Positions 15,973-24,958 are shown, counted from the stretch's first letter. The stretch: DNA of 64,000 nt from Microbacterium testaceum StLB037 (GCF_000202635.1 NC_015125.1:3286001-3350000); one strand, 5' to 3'. Numbers and translations: made by a program. Notes: generated from the sequence alone by a model not told the origin.

Positions 15973-16002
15973 TCCCGGAGCCGATCATCTGACGGAGGAT
16001 CT

Positions 16003-16365
16003 GTGTCGACAACCCCGCTCTCCATCACCACAGCCTGGGCTGCCGAACGCGCCCTCCTGCGCCCCGATGTCCGCCATGACGAGACAGCGCTGCGCACCCT
16101 GCTCGCGCCGGACTTCCGGGAGTTCGGCCAGTCCGGACGCGCCTACGACCGCAACCAGATGATCGCGGCGCTCCTCGTGTCGCCCGCAGAAGACGTTCCC
16201 GTCCATCTCAGCGAACAGACGACGCTGCCGCTGGGACCGGACGCCGTTCTCCTCACCTACCTGCTCAGTTATGACGGCCGTCTTTCGCGGCGGTCCTCCC
16301 TCTGGCGCTGCGCCGACGGCGAGCCCCGGCTGGTCTTTCACCAGGGCACCGCCGTAGGAGGCTGA
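16003..16365 (+). CDS. SnoaL/NTF2-like DUF4440 family protein
   Basis: The 120-residue product has the DUF4440 pattern: RHDETALRTLLAPDFREFGQSGRAYDRNQMIAAL, then beta strands with LGPDAVLLTYLLSY, and RRSSLWRCADGEPRLVFHQGT near the end. Members have a cone-shaped NTF2 fold and varied or unknown roles. The GTG start follows GGAGG (15992-15996) at good spacing. It converges with the ADP-ribosylglycohydrolase gene, the two stops being 2 bp apart. Confidence 0.8.
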   Translation: MSTTPLSITTAWAAERALLRPDVRHDETALRTLLAPDFREFGQSGRAYDRNQMIAALLVSPAEDVPVHLSEQTTLPLGPDAVLLTYLLSYDGRLSRRSSLWRCADGEPRLVFHQGTAVGG

Positions 16366-16367
16366 AC

Positions 16368-17321
16368 TCAGCCCTGGGCCGTCCCCACCGCCACCCGCGC
16401 CCGCCGCGCGAGCTCCGTACCGTCGATGCCCGGCCACCCGTGCAGCCCCTCCGTGTGCGAGGCCGGTAGCGCCTCGGCACCCCAGACCGCACCGGCGAGG
16501 GAGCCGGCGATCGCGGCGACCGTGTCGGTGTCGTTACCGCCGCGGACGGCTCGCTCGATGGCATCCGAAGGTCCGCTCGCGCCGGCGACGGCGGCCAGGG
16601 CGCCCTGGAAGGCGCGCACGACCCAGCCGTTCGCCTCGCGGAAGTCGCGCGGATGCGCGCCGGGAGCCAGGGCCTCGTCGATCAGCACCGCCCACCGATC
16701 ACGGCGCTGCGGCGGGACGACCTCGAGCTGGCCGCGCATCTCGAGTTCGCCGGTCAGGATGCCGTGACGAATCGCCGCGCACCAGAGCGCGCACGCGTCG
16801 ATGTTGTCGTCCTCCCAGTGCGTGAGCTGCGCGACGGCCGCCGCGGCCGCGGTGAGCTCGTCCGCCGGACGATCCAGATAGCCGAGGGCGATGGGGCCGG
16901 TGCGCATCAGGGAGCCGTTGCCGCCGCTGCGACCCGTCTCATCGTGGGCCGCGCGCGAGGCGGTGCGGATGGCATCCATCGTCGGGGGAGACGGGATGCG
17001 GCCGAGCACGTGCCGGGTCTGGGCACCGACGTCGAGTGCCGTGCGCGCCCAGCCCTGCCACGCGGCGACGATGCGCTCGAGGGCTTCGGGGTCGGTGAGA
17101 CGGCGGCCCGCGGCGAGCTCGTCGAGCACCGGGACGGCCATGCTCGTGTCGTCGGTCCATTCGCGCTCCGCGTGACCGAAGTGGCCGCGGCCGAAGGCGG
17201 GCACCATGTCGTCGGAGAGCGCGGGGCCGAACTCGTACGCCGAGCCGAGGGCGTCGCCGGCCGCGGAGACGATCACGGTTCCGACGGCGCGGTCCAGCTG
17301 CGCGGGGGAGAGGTGTGCCAT
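16368..17321 (-). CDS. ADP-ribosylglycohydrolase family protein
   Basis: The 317-residue product belongs to the DraG/ADP-ribosylglycohydrolase family. Metal ligands appear in WTDDTSMAVPVL near residue 55 and in GGNDTDTVAAIAGSLAGAVWG near residue 275, the two Mg-binding Asp/Thr clusters; SGGNGSLMRTGPIAL is also typical. It should remove ADP-ribose from proteins or small molecules in the cytoplasm. The ATG at 17321 (MAHLSPAQLDRAVGTVIVS) gives the normal N-terminus; the frame is open far upstream but not in a coding manner. Confidence 0.9.
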   Translation of the reverse strand: MAHLSPAQLDRAVGTVIVSAAGDALGSAYEFGPALSDDMVPAFGRGHFGHAEREWTDDTSMAVPVLDELAAGRRLTDPEALERIVAAWQGWARTALDVGAQTRHVLGRIPSPPTMDAIRTASRAAHDETGRSGGNGSLMRTGPIALGYLDRPADELTAAAAAVAQLTHWEDDNIDACALWCAAIRHGILTGELEMRGQLEVVPPQRRDRWAVLIDEALAPGAHPRDFREANGWVVRAFQGALAAVAGASGPSDAIERAVRGGNDTDTVAAIAGSLAGAVWGAEALPASHTEGLHGWPGIDGTELARRARVAVGTAQG

Positions 17322-17401
17322 GGCTCCAGCGTACGAGGGCGAGCGAGTCTGGACGCGGTGGACGGCGTTGTCCAGCCTCCCCGGATGTCCCGGTCGTTTC
17401 G

Positions 17402-17407
17402 TAAACT
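17402..17407 (+). promoter_or_regulatory. Leaderless -10 box
   Basis: TAAACT lies 7 bases before the GTG at 17415 with no ribosome site between, supporting that start. Confidence 0.4.
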
Positions 17408-17414
17408 GGCGGCC

Positions 17415-18155
17415 GTGAACGCGCCCAACCCTCGCACGGCTTTCATCCCTCCCGGGTGGGCGACGCCCTTCGCCTCCCGCAAGCGCCTGCAGCTCCTGCC
17501 TGCCGAGATGTTCAACCGCACCTTCGAGCGGGCACCCGACGAGTGGCTGCACGTCGCGCCGCTGCGTCGGCCGCCGCTCATCCTCACGATTGCGTTCGCC
17601 CTCATCACGCTCATGTGCGGCTGGATCGTGTGGGGCGTGCTCACTCAGGCGGGAACCACGCCGTCGATGCAGGGCCCGATGCCGTACATCATCGCCGTGC
17701 TGTTCGGCATCCTGGGCCTGTTCGCGGTGCTGGTGCTGCTCAACCTCATCGCGGCCTCGCGCAGCCGTTCGTCGTGGGGCAACCGCCAGTGCATCGCGGT
17801 CGGGCGCAGCGGCATCGCCGTGCGCTACCAGGGCGTCGCGGTGAACATCCCGTGGGACGAGGTCACGGGCATCTGGGCCACGACGACCAACTCGACGGGG
17901 GTCTCGCAGGCGCGTCTGATCAAGACACCGGTGCTGCGCATCGAGCGGGACACGGGCGACGGCACGGAGGGCGTGCTCGGTTCGTGGAGCATCGCCCCTT
18001 TCGTTCTGGATGCCGCGCCCCAGGCGACGTACGCCGCGTTGCACTTCTACTGGGTCTATCCGGGAGCACGTCAGGAGCTCGGGACGACCCTCGCCCAGCA
18101 GCGCATCGACGGCTTCGCGGGTTACGCGCCGACGACGGTCGCGCCGCGCGGGTAG
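17415..18155 (+). CDS. Two-TM membrane protein with PH-like domain
   Basis: The 246-residue product has two membrane helices (ILTIAFALITLMCGWIVWGV and MPYIIAVLFGILGLFAVLVL), then a beta-rich domain starting SWGNRQCIAVGRSGIAVRYQ and VNIPWDEVTGIWATTTNS, which resembles bacterial PH-like (YdbS/DUF3093-type) domains. A role in envelope stress or lipid contact is possible but unproven. The start is set by the TAAACT box. It converges with the carboxypeptidase gene. Confidence 0.7.
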   Translation: MNAPNPRTAFIPPGWATPFASRKRLQLLPAEMFNRTFERAPDEWLHVAPLRRPPLILTIAFALITLMCGWIVWGVLTQAGTTPSMQGPMPYIIAVLFGILGLFAVLVLLNLIAASRSRSSWGNRQCIAVGRSGIAVRYQGVAVNIPWDEVTGIWATTTNSTGVSQARLIKTPVLRIERDTGDGTEGVLGSWSIAPFVLDAAPQATYAALHFYWVYPGARQELGTTLAQQRIDGFAGYAPTTVAPRG

Positions 18156-18164
18156 TCCTGCGCG

Positions 18165-19472
18165 TCAGCCGCCGAGTTCGGTGGGGTGGGTCAACCGCCA
18201 CCACAGCGTCGGTTCCTCGATCTCGCCCGCGATCATCACGTCGGAGGAGGCGGTGTTCGGGCCGGCGGTCCAGGTGATCGTGCCGACCTTCTCACCGTCG
18301 GCGTACTTCTCGGGGGTCGTCGTGTCGAGATGCGTGGTCACCGCGGTGTCGGACCACGTCATGATCGAGGCGTTCTGACCGACGACGACCTTCGCGCTGG
18401 ACCCCCACGGGGTCGTGATCTTCCCGATCTCCGCGCCGCTGGTCCCCACCTGGATGGTGTGGAAGCCGTCACGGATGCTCTCGAGAAGCACGACGACATC
18501 CTGATTCGCGCTCGCTCGGGTTTCACCGCCGAGGCGGATTCCGAGGACGTGCAGCGGCGCGCCGATGCCGACGTCGAGCACCGAGGTGAACAGCAGATTG
18601 AAGGTGCCGTCGCCGAGGTTCCCCGTCTTCAAGCCCGTGATCCCGGAGGTCCCGAGAAGGACGTTCGTGTTCTCGATGTTCCCAGGCCCCGCGGGCAGGT
18701 TGACCCACGGAGTGGCCGCGATGGCGGCGATCGCGGGATTGGCCGCGGCGAGCGTGCCGAGAGCGACGAGATCGCTCGGCGTGCTGGTGTTGCGGTCGTC
18801 GATGCCGGTGGCATCCACGATCCGGGTCGCGTTCAGACCGTTCTTGGTGAGCCACGACCTCGCGGCGTCGACGTAGGCCCCCTCCGAGCCGAAGGCCCAG
18901 CGGGCGACCGCGACGGCGTAGTTGCTCGCGGAGGGCAGCAGCATCGTGGCGAGCGCGTCGTGCAGCGACAGCTTCGCGCCGTCGGGCATGCGCGCGATCG
19001 TCGCCCCGCGGACATAGAACTGGTCGTACAGGTCGGTGTCGGCCTCCGCGAAGGCGATCGTCGGACCGGGATCGTTCGCATCGGCCAGGGGGTGCGCGTC
19101 GAGCACCACCAGCGCCGTGACGAGCTTCGAGATGCTGGCGATGGGGCGCGCGTCGTCGCCACCCGAGGACCAGGTCACCGGATCCGCGCCGAGGTACGTC
19201 CCTCCGCCCTGAACCGTCACCAGCATCGAGCCCGAGCTCGGCAGCGCGACCGACGCGGCGGCTCCCGGGGAGATGCTCGGCGCATACGACGTGACGGTGG
19301 GCGGTCCGACGGGTGCCGCGGAGGCCCACCACACGTAGCCGCCGCCCCCGCCGAAGAAGAGAAGCAGGAGGACGAGGAACACGATCAGGACGACACGCCC
19401 GCCGCGTCCGCTCGGGCGTTCCTCGCTCTGTTCGCCCTCGAGGAGATCGCCGAAGGGATGGACGTCGCTCAC
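18165..19472 (-). CDS. D-alanyl-D-alanine carboxypeptidase (PBP, SxxK family)
   Basis: The 435-residue product has the three penicilloyl-transferase motifs in order: SxxK as SISK (RPIASISKLVTAL), SxN as SASN (MLLPSASNYAVAV) and KTG as LKTGNLG. An N-terminal membrane anchor (VVLIVFLVLLLLFFGGGGG) places it outside the membrane. It trims the terminal D-Ala of peptidoglycan stem peptides, like DacA/DacC. The GTG at 19472 overlaps the stop of the lipoprotein gene (GTGA), so the two form an operon. A C-terminal domain of about 100 residues follows KTG, as in DacA-type enzymes. Confidence 0.9.
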   Translation of the reverse strand: MSDVHPFGDLLEGEQSEERPSGRGGRVVLIVFLVLLLLFFGGGGGYVWWASAAPVGPPTVTSYAPSISPGAAASVALPSSGSMLVTVQGGGTYLGADPVTWSSGGDDARPIASISKLVTALVVLDAHPLADANDPGPTIAFAEADTDLYDQFYVRGATIARMPDGAKLSLHDALATMLLPSASNYAVAVARWAFGSEGAYVDAARSWLTKNGLNATRIVDATGIDDRNTSTPSDLVALGTLAAANPAIAAIAATPWVNLPAGPGNIENTNVLLGTSGITGLKTGNLGDGTFNLLFTSVLDVGIGAPLHVLGIRLGGETRASANQDVVVLLESIRDGFHTIQVGTSGAEIGKITTPWGSSAKVVVGQNASIMTWSDTAVTTHLDTTTPEKYADGEKVGTITWTAGPNTASSDVMIAGEIEEPTLWWRLTHPTELGG

Positions 19473-20119
19473 AGGTCGCTGAAATCGTCGGCCGGAACGT
19501 TCACGGATGCCACGATGTCGCCGCTCATCCCGAGCGAGATGAACTTCTTGCCGACGCTTCCCACGTTCTGCAACGACGAGGTTCCCGGCACGTCGTGGAC
19601 GTCGAGCCGCAGCTCGTCGCCGTATCCGGCGACGGCGCCGGCCGCCAGGGCCTCGGCCCGGGTGGAACCCACTCCGATGCCCTGCGCGGTACGGACGGGA
19701 TGGCCGTTGACCTCGGCCGCGGTGACCGACAGCCACCCGGGACCGTCGGGCGGCGTGAGCAGCCGCAACCCGGGCCATTCGTGGGCGATGACGCCGGTGT
19801 CCCACCCGGTCGGGGCGAGGACGTTCGAGCTCGTCGGGTCGGCCCCGAGCGCGGAGCGCCAGTCGTCCACCGCGCTCGCGCCGTAGACGAGGGGATCCTG
19901 CGCGGTGCCGCCCTCGACCGTCGCCTGATCGAGCGCGAGCACGATCACCGACGCGGCGGAGACGACCTCCACGGGGGGAAGCGTCTGGGCGGATGCGGTC
20001 GGCACCGTCGCCATGTCGGCCAGGCCCAGCGAACTCGAGGCGGAGCTGCAGGAGCCGAGCGCGAACGTCAGGCCGAGCAGCGCGATGCCACCGGCGAGAG
20101 CGGTTCGGGAGGGGCGCAC
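19469..20119 (-). CDS. Lipoprotein of unknown function
   Basis: The 216-residue product starts at the GTG at 20119, which gives a compact lipoprotein signal (VRPSRTALAGGIALLGLTFA, lipobox LGSC); a longer frame upstream would bury it. The mature part is Ala/Ser/Val-rich with no cofactor motif; it contains WRSALGADPTSSNVLAPTGW and a repeated beta-rich pattern. It is coupled to the carboxypeptidase by a GTGA overlap, so it may act with that enzyme at the outer face of the membrane. Confidence 0.75.
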   Translation of the reverse strand: MRPSRTALAGGIALLGLTFALGSCSSASSSLGLADMATVPTASAQTLPPVEVVSAASVIVLALDQATVEGGTAQDPLVYGASAVDDWRSALGADPTSSNVLAPTGWDTGVIAHEWPGLRLLTPPDGPGWLSVTAAEVNGHPVRTAQGIGVGSTRAEALAAGAVAGYGDELRLDVHDVPGTSSLQNVGSVGKKFISLGMSGDIVASVNVPADDFSDL

Positions 20120-20253
20120 GCTTTCGAACTTAGCGGTGCGACGACGTGTCTTCCTCACTCGATTCGGAAATTCAACCCCCCTCATGCGGGACATCGAACG
20201 ACATAGCGTGGCCTCATCGGGAAAGACCCGAGAATGACGCGGGAGGAGCCGAC

Positions 20254-20424
20254 ATGGGACTCGACGACAAGATCAAGAACGCCGCTGAAGACCTCACCGG
20301 CAAGGCGAAGGAAGCCTGGGGCAAGGCCACGGACAACGAGCGGCTCGAAGCCGAGGGCCAGGCCGAGCAGAGCAAGGCCAACGTCAAGAAGGCCGGCGAG
20401 AACGTCAAGGACGCCTTCAAGTAA
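20254..20424 (+). CDS. CsbD family stress protein
   Basis: The 56-residue product is a classic small, charged CsbD protein: DKIKNAAEDLTGKAKEAWGK then NERLEAEGQAEQSKANVKKA. Members are abundant in general stress responses; their molecular role is unknown. GGGAGGAGCC (20240-20249) is the ribosome site. A strong hairpin follows at once. Confidence 0.93.
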   Translation: MGLDDKIKNAAEDLTGKAKEAWGKATDNERLEAEGQAEQSKANVKKAGENVKDAFK

Positions 20425-20436
20425 GTCGCCCTCCCC

Positions 20437-20467
20437 GAATGCCCCGACCGCCTCGGTCGGGGCATTC
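20437..20467 (+). terminator. Terminator after the CsbD gene
   Basis: The arms GAATGCCCCGAC and GTCGGGGCATTC form a near-perfect hairpin, followed by a T-containing run (CGTCGTTTTC). Confidence 0.75.
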
Positions 20468-20481
20468 GTCGTTTTCCCCGC

Positions 20482-20487
20482 GATAAT
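20482..20487 (+). promoter_or_regulatory. Leaderless -10 box
   Basis: GATAAT lies 6 bases before the ATG of the aldose epimerase gene. Confidence 0.35.
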
Positions 20488-20493
20488 GGCGGC

Positions 20494-21462
20494 ATGACCG
20501 ATGCTGTTCCCACCGAGACCCCCACGCCGGTCTCGGGTACCCCCGTCGTCCTGCGCGCCCACGGCTACGAAGCCGCGATCGCCAGCGTCGGCGCCTCCCT
20601 GCGCTCTCTGACGTTCGAGGCGCGCGACCTCGTCGTTCCCTTCGCCGAAGACGAACTGCGCCCCGCCTACCGCGGGACGACGCTCGCCCCCTGGCCCAAT
20701 CGCGTGGTCGATGGCATCCATCGTTTCGGTGGTGAGGAGCACCAGCTGGCTCTCACCGAGCCCAACCGTGCCCACGCGCTGCACGGGCTCCTCTCGTGGA
20801 CGAACTGGAACATCCTCGACGCCTCGGATGACGCCGTCACCCTGACGGCGACCGTTCCCGCACAGTCCGGATACCCCTGGTGGCTCGTCGTGTCCACCAC
20901 GTACCGACTGGATGCCGACGGCCTGACGCAGACGGTCCGGGCGACGAACCTCTCCGACGCGCCCGCCCCGTGGGGCACCGGTCCGCACCCCTACCTCGTC
21001 GCGGGTCCCGCGACGCTCGACGAGTGGACGCTCGAGCTTCCCGCGGACACCGTGCTGGAGGTGACGCCGGACCGCCTTGCGCCGGTGGCGCTGGCATCCG
21101 TGACCGTCGACGCGGAGCGCTTCGACTTCCGTGCCCCGCGCACGCTGGGTGCGGTCGAGATCGACCACGCCTACACGGGTTTGATCCGGGATGCCGACTC
21201 CCGCGCGACCGTCACCCTCACCGATCCGTCGGGCACGGGCGTGGCGATGTCGTGGGACGAGTCCTGCCCGTGGGTGCAGATCCACACGGCGGATCTGCCC
21301 GCGGGACCCGGCACCCCGGGACACCGCGCGGGACTCGCCGTCGAACCGATGACGTGCGCGCCCGATGCCTTCAACGACGACGCCTACGACTACGACACCG
21401 GGGTGATCGCTCTCGCCCCGGGCGCGTCGCACGAGGCCGGATGGACCATCTCGGCGCGCTGA
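20494..21462 (+). CDS. Aldose 1-epimerase family protein (galactose mutarotase-like)
   Basis: The 322-residue beta-sandwich protein has family landmarks: YRGTTLAPWPNRVVDG, the His in RAHALHGLL, the later His in GTGPHPYLV and the Glu near the end (GLAVEPMTCAPDAFN). These match the catalytic His/Glu set of YihR-like mutarotases. It should interconvert the anomers of aldoses; the sugar cannot be told. It is a single gene between two terminators. Confidence 0.88.
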   Translation: MTDAVPTETPTPVSGTPVVLRAHGYEAAIASVGASLRSLTFEARDLVVPFAEDELRPAYRGTTLAPWPNRVVDGIHRFGGEEHQLALTEPNRAHALHGLLSWTNWNILDASDDAVTLTATVPAQSGYPWWLVVSTTYRLDADGLTQTVRATNLSDAPAPWGTGPHPYLVAGPATLDEWTLELPADTVLEVTPDRLAPVALASVTVDAERFDFRAPRTLGAVEIDHAYTGLIRDADSRATVTLTDPSGTGVAMSWDESCPWVQIHTADLPAGPGTPGHRAGLAVEPMTCAPDAFNDDAYDYDTGVIALAPGASHEAGWTISAR

Positions 21463-21477
21463 GTCGCGTCCTCACGG

Positions 21478-21511
21478 AAACCGCCCCGCCGCTCGCGCGA
21501 CGGGGCGGTTT
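21478..21511 (+). terminator. Bidirectional terminator
   Basis: AAACCGCCCCG (21478-21488) pairs with CGGGGCGGTTT (21501-21511), with A and T runs at either side. It serves the epimerase gene and possibly the convergent zinc-ribbon gene. Confidence 0.8.
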
Positions 21512-21522
21512 CGTCGTGTGCG

Positions 21523-21930
21523 TCAGACGACCTGGGCGCCGCACATGCCGCAGTCGCCGGCCGCCGACACCTCGACGAAGCAGTCGGGGCACATCGTCCG
21601 CATCGGGCGGTCGGTGACCGCGACGGCCTTGGGAGTGCTGGGGCGACGCTCGGCCCGGGGTGCGGCGCTGCGCGCACGCTTCATCTCGACGGGTGCGGGC
21701 GGCGGGGGAGCGACCGCGGGCTTGTGCGCCTCGCAGTAGAACCGCACGAAACCACCGTGGTGCTTGGGGTGGCGGTGCTTGACCGCCCAGAGCTCGGTGC
21801 GCTCGATCAGCGCGCCGTCCGTGCCGCACGCCACACAGCGCGTGGGCTCACCGGGAACCACATCGGCGACGAGGACCGGGACGTCGAAGGCGATGGCATC
21901 CCTCCAGTCGGAGGAGGACACGATCTTCAT
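21523..21930 (-). CDS. Hypothetical zinc-ribbon protein
   Basis: The 135-residue product begins MKIVSSSDWRDAIAFDVPVL, then has a CVACG pair and VKHRHPKHHGGFVRFYCEAH, a Pro/Ala-rich linker and a C-terminal CPDC...CGMC pair, i.e. two likely zinc sites. It is of a kind seen in Microbacteriaceae; I know of no established function. The ATG at 21930 has GGAAGGGTCCCCC upstream, a moderate ribosome site. Confidence 0.7.
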   Translation of the reverse strand: MKIVSSSDWRDAIAFDVPVLVADVVPGEPTRCVACGTDGALIERTELWAVKHRHPKHHGGFVRFYCEAHKPAVAPPPPAPVEMKRARSAAPRAERRPSTPKAVAVTDRPMRTMCPDCFVEVSAAGDCGMCGAQVV

Positions 21931-22103
21931 GGGGGACCCTTCCGGAGGCGGTTCGGGCCGCCTTCCTCTTAACGGTACGCCCCGACCGAGCGTCCCGTGA
22001 CGGTTTCTCCCCCGTAAGGGGGTGGACACCGGCTCCGAGTCGGCCGATAGGTTGGAGGGAATTCCCCCGTACCGCTTCGCGCGGTGCCTGTCGAAGGAGA
22101 ACC

Positions 22104-23522
22104 ATGGAATTTGCTGCTCTGGGGGCGATCGGCATCGTCGTGGTCATTGCACTCGTCGTCGTCATCGTCGTCTTCCTCATCGTCGCGGGCTTGATCCGCG
22201 GCTGGTACCGCGTCGCCAAGGCCGATGAAGCCCTGGTCATCGTCGGTAAGCGTCAAAGAAGCGCGGACGGTGAGTCCTCGCGCATCACCGTCATCACCGG
22301 CGGCGGAGCGATCGTCAACCCGCTCACGCAGCGCGGCGAGATGATCTCGCTGCGCGCTCGTCAGATCAAGATGGAGCCGACCGCGCAGTCGTCCAACGGC
22401 GTCACCGTGAACGTCAGCGGTGTCGCGCTGGTGAAGATCGGCTCCGACCCCGAACAGGTGCGTCGCGCGGCCGAGCGTTTCGCGTCGCAGGACAAGGCCA
22501 TCGAGCAGTTCACCACCGAGCAGCTCGAGGGTGCGCTCCGCGGAGTCGTCGCGACGCTGACCGTCGAAGAGCTCATGCGCGACCGTCAGCGTCTGTCGGA
22601 CCAGATCGCCGAGGGGATCAAGGGCGACCTGTCGTCGCAGGGGCTGATCCTCGATTCGTTCCAGATCCAGGGCGTCACCGACAGCAACGGGTACATCTCG
22701 GCGCTCGGCGCCACCGAGGTCGAGCGCGTGAAGCGCGAGGCCGAGGTCGCGCGCATCAACGCGGTCCGCGAGATCCGCGCGCGCCAGATCGCCACGGACG
22801 AGGCGAACCTCATCGAGCAGACGAAGCTCGACAAGAACAGCGCCGCGGCCAAGGCCGAGGTCGGTCGCGCCAACGCCGAAGCCGAGCAGGCCGAGGCGCT
22901 CACGCGCGCCGAGCGTCGCCAGGCCGTGCTGCAGCAGGAAGCGCAGAACACGCAGGCTCGCCTCGAGTCCGAGGTCGCCCGTGTCGCCGACGCCGACCTG
23001 TACCAGCGTCAGAAGGCCGCCGACGCCGAGGCGTACGCGCAGATCAAGGCCGCTGAGGCCCGTGCGCAGATGGCCGAGCAGGAAGCCGCCGCCGTGCGCG
23101 TGCGCGCCGAGGCCGACGCCCAGGCCGTGCGCCTCGCCGGTGAGGCACGCGCCGAGGCGATCCGCGCCGAGGCCGAAGCCCTCTCGCACAACCAGGAGGC
23201 TCTGCTCGCGCAGCGTGCTCTCGAGTCGCTCGTGCCGATGATGGCGGAGTTCGCCAAGGGATACGACCGCGTCGGCAACATCACCGTGCTCGGCGGCGAG
23301 GGAGCCAGCGGCCACCTCGCGACCGAGTCGGCGACGGGCCTGCGTTCGTCGTTCGAGGCCGTGAAGGCCGCGACCGGAATCGACCTGACGCAGATCATCC
23401 AGGGTCGCGCGGTCGCGGATGCGTTCGTGACCGCGCAGCGCTCGGGGGAGAAGGCCCCGGCCGCGGCGCCGTCGTACCCTGCCCCGACCACGCCCCCGGC
23501 CGCGCCCGAGACCGGGGTCTGA
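22104..23522 (+). CDS. SPFH/flotillin-like membrane protein
   Basis: The 472-residue product has one N-terminal membrane helix (about residues 5-33), an SPFH/Band 7 domain (about 38-200, with EALVIVGKRQR and LRARQIKMEPTAQSSNGVTV) and a long Ala/Glu/Arg heptad region (about 205-380) as in flotillins. The tail is Pro/Ala-rich. Flotillins organise membrane microdomains, here presumably at the cytoplasmic face. GAAGGAGAACC precedes the ATG. A DNA glycosylase gene follows after 11 bp. Confidence 0.88.
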   Translation: MEFAALGAIGIVVVIALVVVIVVFLIVAGLIRGWYRVAKADEALVIVGKRQRSADGESSRITVITGGGAIVNPLTQRGEMISLRARQIKMEPTAQSSNGVTVNVSGVALVKIGSDPEQVRRAAERFASQDKAIEQFTTEQLEGALRGVVATLTVEELMRDRQRLSDQIAEGIKGDLSSQGLILDSFQIQGVTDSNGYISALGATEVERVKREAEVARINAVREIRARQIATDEANLIEQTKLDKNSAAAKAEVGRANAEAEQAEALTRAERRQAVLQQEAQNTQARLESEVARVADADLYQRQKAADAEAYAQIKAAEARAQMAEQEAAAVRVRAEADAQAVRLAGEARAEAIRAEAEALSHNQEALLAQRALESLVPMMAEFAKGYDRVGNITVLGGEGASGHLATESATGLRSSFEAVKAATGIDLTQIIQGRAVADAFVTAQRSGEKAPAAAPSYPAPTTPPAAPETGV

Positions 23523-23533
23523 TCGGCGTCCTC

Positions 23534-24358
23534 ATGCCCGAGGCACCCGAGGTCGAGGCGCTCACGCTGTTCCTGCGTGAGCGCCTCGGCGGTCACACCG
23601 TCCGCGAGGTCGACCTTCTGGAGGGGCGCGCGCTGAAGACGCGGGCGCGGCCGCTCACCGAGCTGATCGGTCGGAGAGTCACCGGCGCCACGCGCCACGG
23701 GAAGCATCTCGACCTCGACCTGGAGGGCGTCCACCTGGGGATCGGCTTCGGCCGCGCCGGGTGGGCGACCTGGCGAGACACCGGAGAGGCGGACGTCGAT
23801 TCGCCCGCGCCCGAGATCGCCCGCGTCGTTCTCGACAACGGCATCCTGGGCATCACCGATGCCGGCGAGTGGCTGTCCGTGCAACTGCACGTCGTCGATG
23901 CGCCCCAAGACGTGCCGGCGGTGGCGAAGCTCGGACCGGATGCCGTCGACCCGGGCTACTCGCGGGAGATGCTCGCGGAGGCCCTCGGCGGCCGACGCAA
24001 GCAGCTCAAGGCGCTGCTTCAGGAGCAGGAGACGCTCGCGGGAATCGGCAACGCCTACTCGGACGAGATCCTGTACGCCGCGCGCCTCTCACCGACCGCG
24101 CACGCGTCGTCGTTGAGCGAGGACGACGTCACGCGGCTGCACCTCGCGCTGCACGACACGCTCACGGCCGCGGTCATCGCGCGGCGCGGAGTGCCGATCG
24201 CGGAGCAGAAAGCCGCGAAGGTCGCGTCGATGCGTGTGCACGGACGTGCGGGCGAGCCCTGTCCCGAGGGGGATGGCGTCATCGAGGACATCCCGGGCAC
24301 GAAGGGTGCCGGCCAGTGGTGTCCGTCCTGTCAAGTTCTTCCCGACGGCACGACGTGA
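23534..24358 (+). CDS. Fpg/Nei family DNA glycosylase
   Basis: The 274-residue product starts MPEAPEVEAL, giving the N-terminal Pro nucleophile and following Glu after Met removal. The helix-two-turn-helix LLQEQETLAGIGNAYSDEIL is present. The C-terminal zinc finger is unusual: only three cysteines are visible (EPCPEGDG, then QWCPSCQ), so either Asp/Glu fills the fourth place or zinc binding is altered. It should excise oxidised bases and cut the abasic site. Whether it prefers 8-oxoguanine or oxidised pyrimidines cannot be told. It follows the SPFH gene closely. Confidence 0.88.
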   Translation: MPEAPEVEALTLFLRERLGGHTVREVDLLEGRALKTRARPLTELIGRRVTGATRHGKHLDLDLEGVHLGIGFGRAGWATWRDTGEADVDSPAPEIARVVLDNGILGITDAGEWLSVQLHVVDAPQDVPAVAKLGPDAVDPGYSREMLAEALGGRRKQLKALLQEQETLAGIGNAYSDEILYAARLSPTAHASSLSEDDVTRLHLALHDTLTAAVIARRGVPIAEQKAAKVASMRVHGRAGEPCPEGDGVIEDIPGTKGAGQWCPSCQVLPDGTT

Positions 24359-24360
24359 AC

Positions 24361-24397
24361 ACGACGGCCCCGCACCGAGCTGGTGCGGGGCCGTCGT
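24361..24397. terminator. Bidirectional terminator
   Basis: A 16-bp perfect stem (ACGACGGCCCCGCACC and complement) with a 5-base loop lies between the convergent glycosylase and PfpI genes. Confidence 0.8.
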
Positions 24398-24409
24398 CCG
24401 GGGAGAACG

Positions 24410-24958
24410 TCAGGCGGTCTGGCCGGAGTGCCGGCCCTCGGCGACTTCCTCCACGAGCTTGGCGTTGAACGCGGGGAGGTCGTCGGGGTTGCGGCTCGAG
24501 ACCAGGCCCTGGTCGACGTGGACCTCTTCGTCGACCCACGTCGCACCCGCGTTGCGCAGGTCGGTCTGCAGGGTCGGGTAGCTCGTGAGCGTCCGGCCCT
24601 TGAGCACGTCGGCCTCGGTGAGGATCCACCCGCCGTGGCAGATGACGGCCACGGTCTTGTGCTGCTCGAAGAAGTCGCGGGTGAAGGACACGGCATCCGT
24701 CACGATGCGGATGTCGTCCGCATTCTGCACGCCACCCGGAAGGACGAGGGCGTCGAAGTCGTCGGCGGAGGCCGAGCCGACCGCGAGGTCGACCTTCTGC
24801 TCGTGACCCTTCTCGCCGGTCACGGTGCCCTCACTCGGCGACACCAGGACGGCCTCGGCTCCCGCCGAGGTCACGGCCTGCCACGGACTCGTGAGCTCGC
24901 TGTCTTCGAAGCCATCGGTGAGCAGGAAGGCGATGCGCTTGCCGCTGAGATCGGTCAT
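24410..24958 (-). CDS. DJ-1/PfpI family type 1 glutamine amidotransferase-like protein
   Basis: The 182-residue product has the PfpI pattern: RIAFLLTDGFEDSELTSPW with the active-site Glu, DALVLPGGVQNADDIR, and the nucleophile Cys in VAVICHGGW. It matches YhbO/PfpI-type proteins that protect against carbonyl or other stress. The ATG at 24958 (MTDLSGKRIAFLLT) follows GAAAGAGAGAG; a longer start is not supported. Confidence 0.9.
   Translation of the reverse strand: MTDLSGKRIAFLLTDGFEDSELTSPWQAVTSAGAEAVLVSPSEGTVTGEKGHEQKVDLAVGSASADDFDALVLPGGVQNADDIRIVTDAVSFTRDFFEQHKTVAVICHGGWILTEADVLKGRTLTSYPTLQTDLRNAGATWVDEEVHVDQGLVSSRNPDDLPAFNAKLVEEVAEGRHSGQTA

Noticed and set aside
17322..18044. N-terminal extension of the ADP-ribosylglycohydrolase
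   Set aside because: It overlaps the convergent membrane-protein gene and is Arg/His-rich without similarity; the enzyme starts at 17321.
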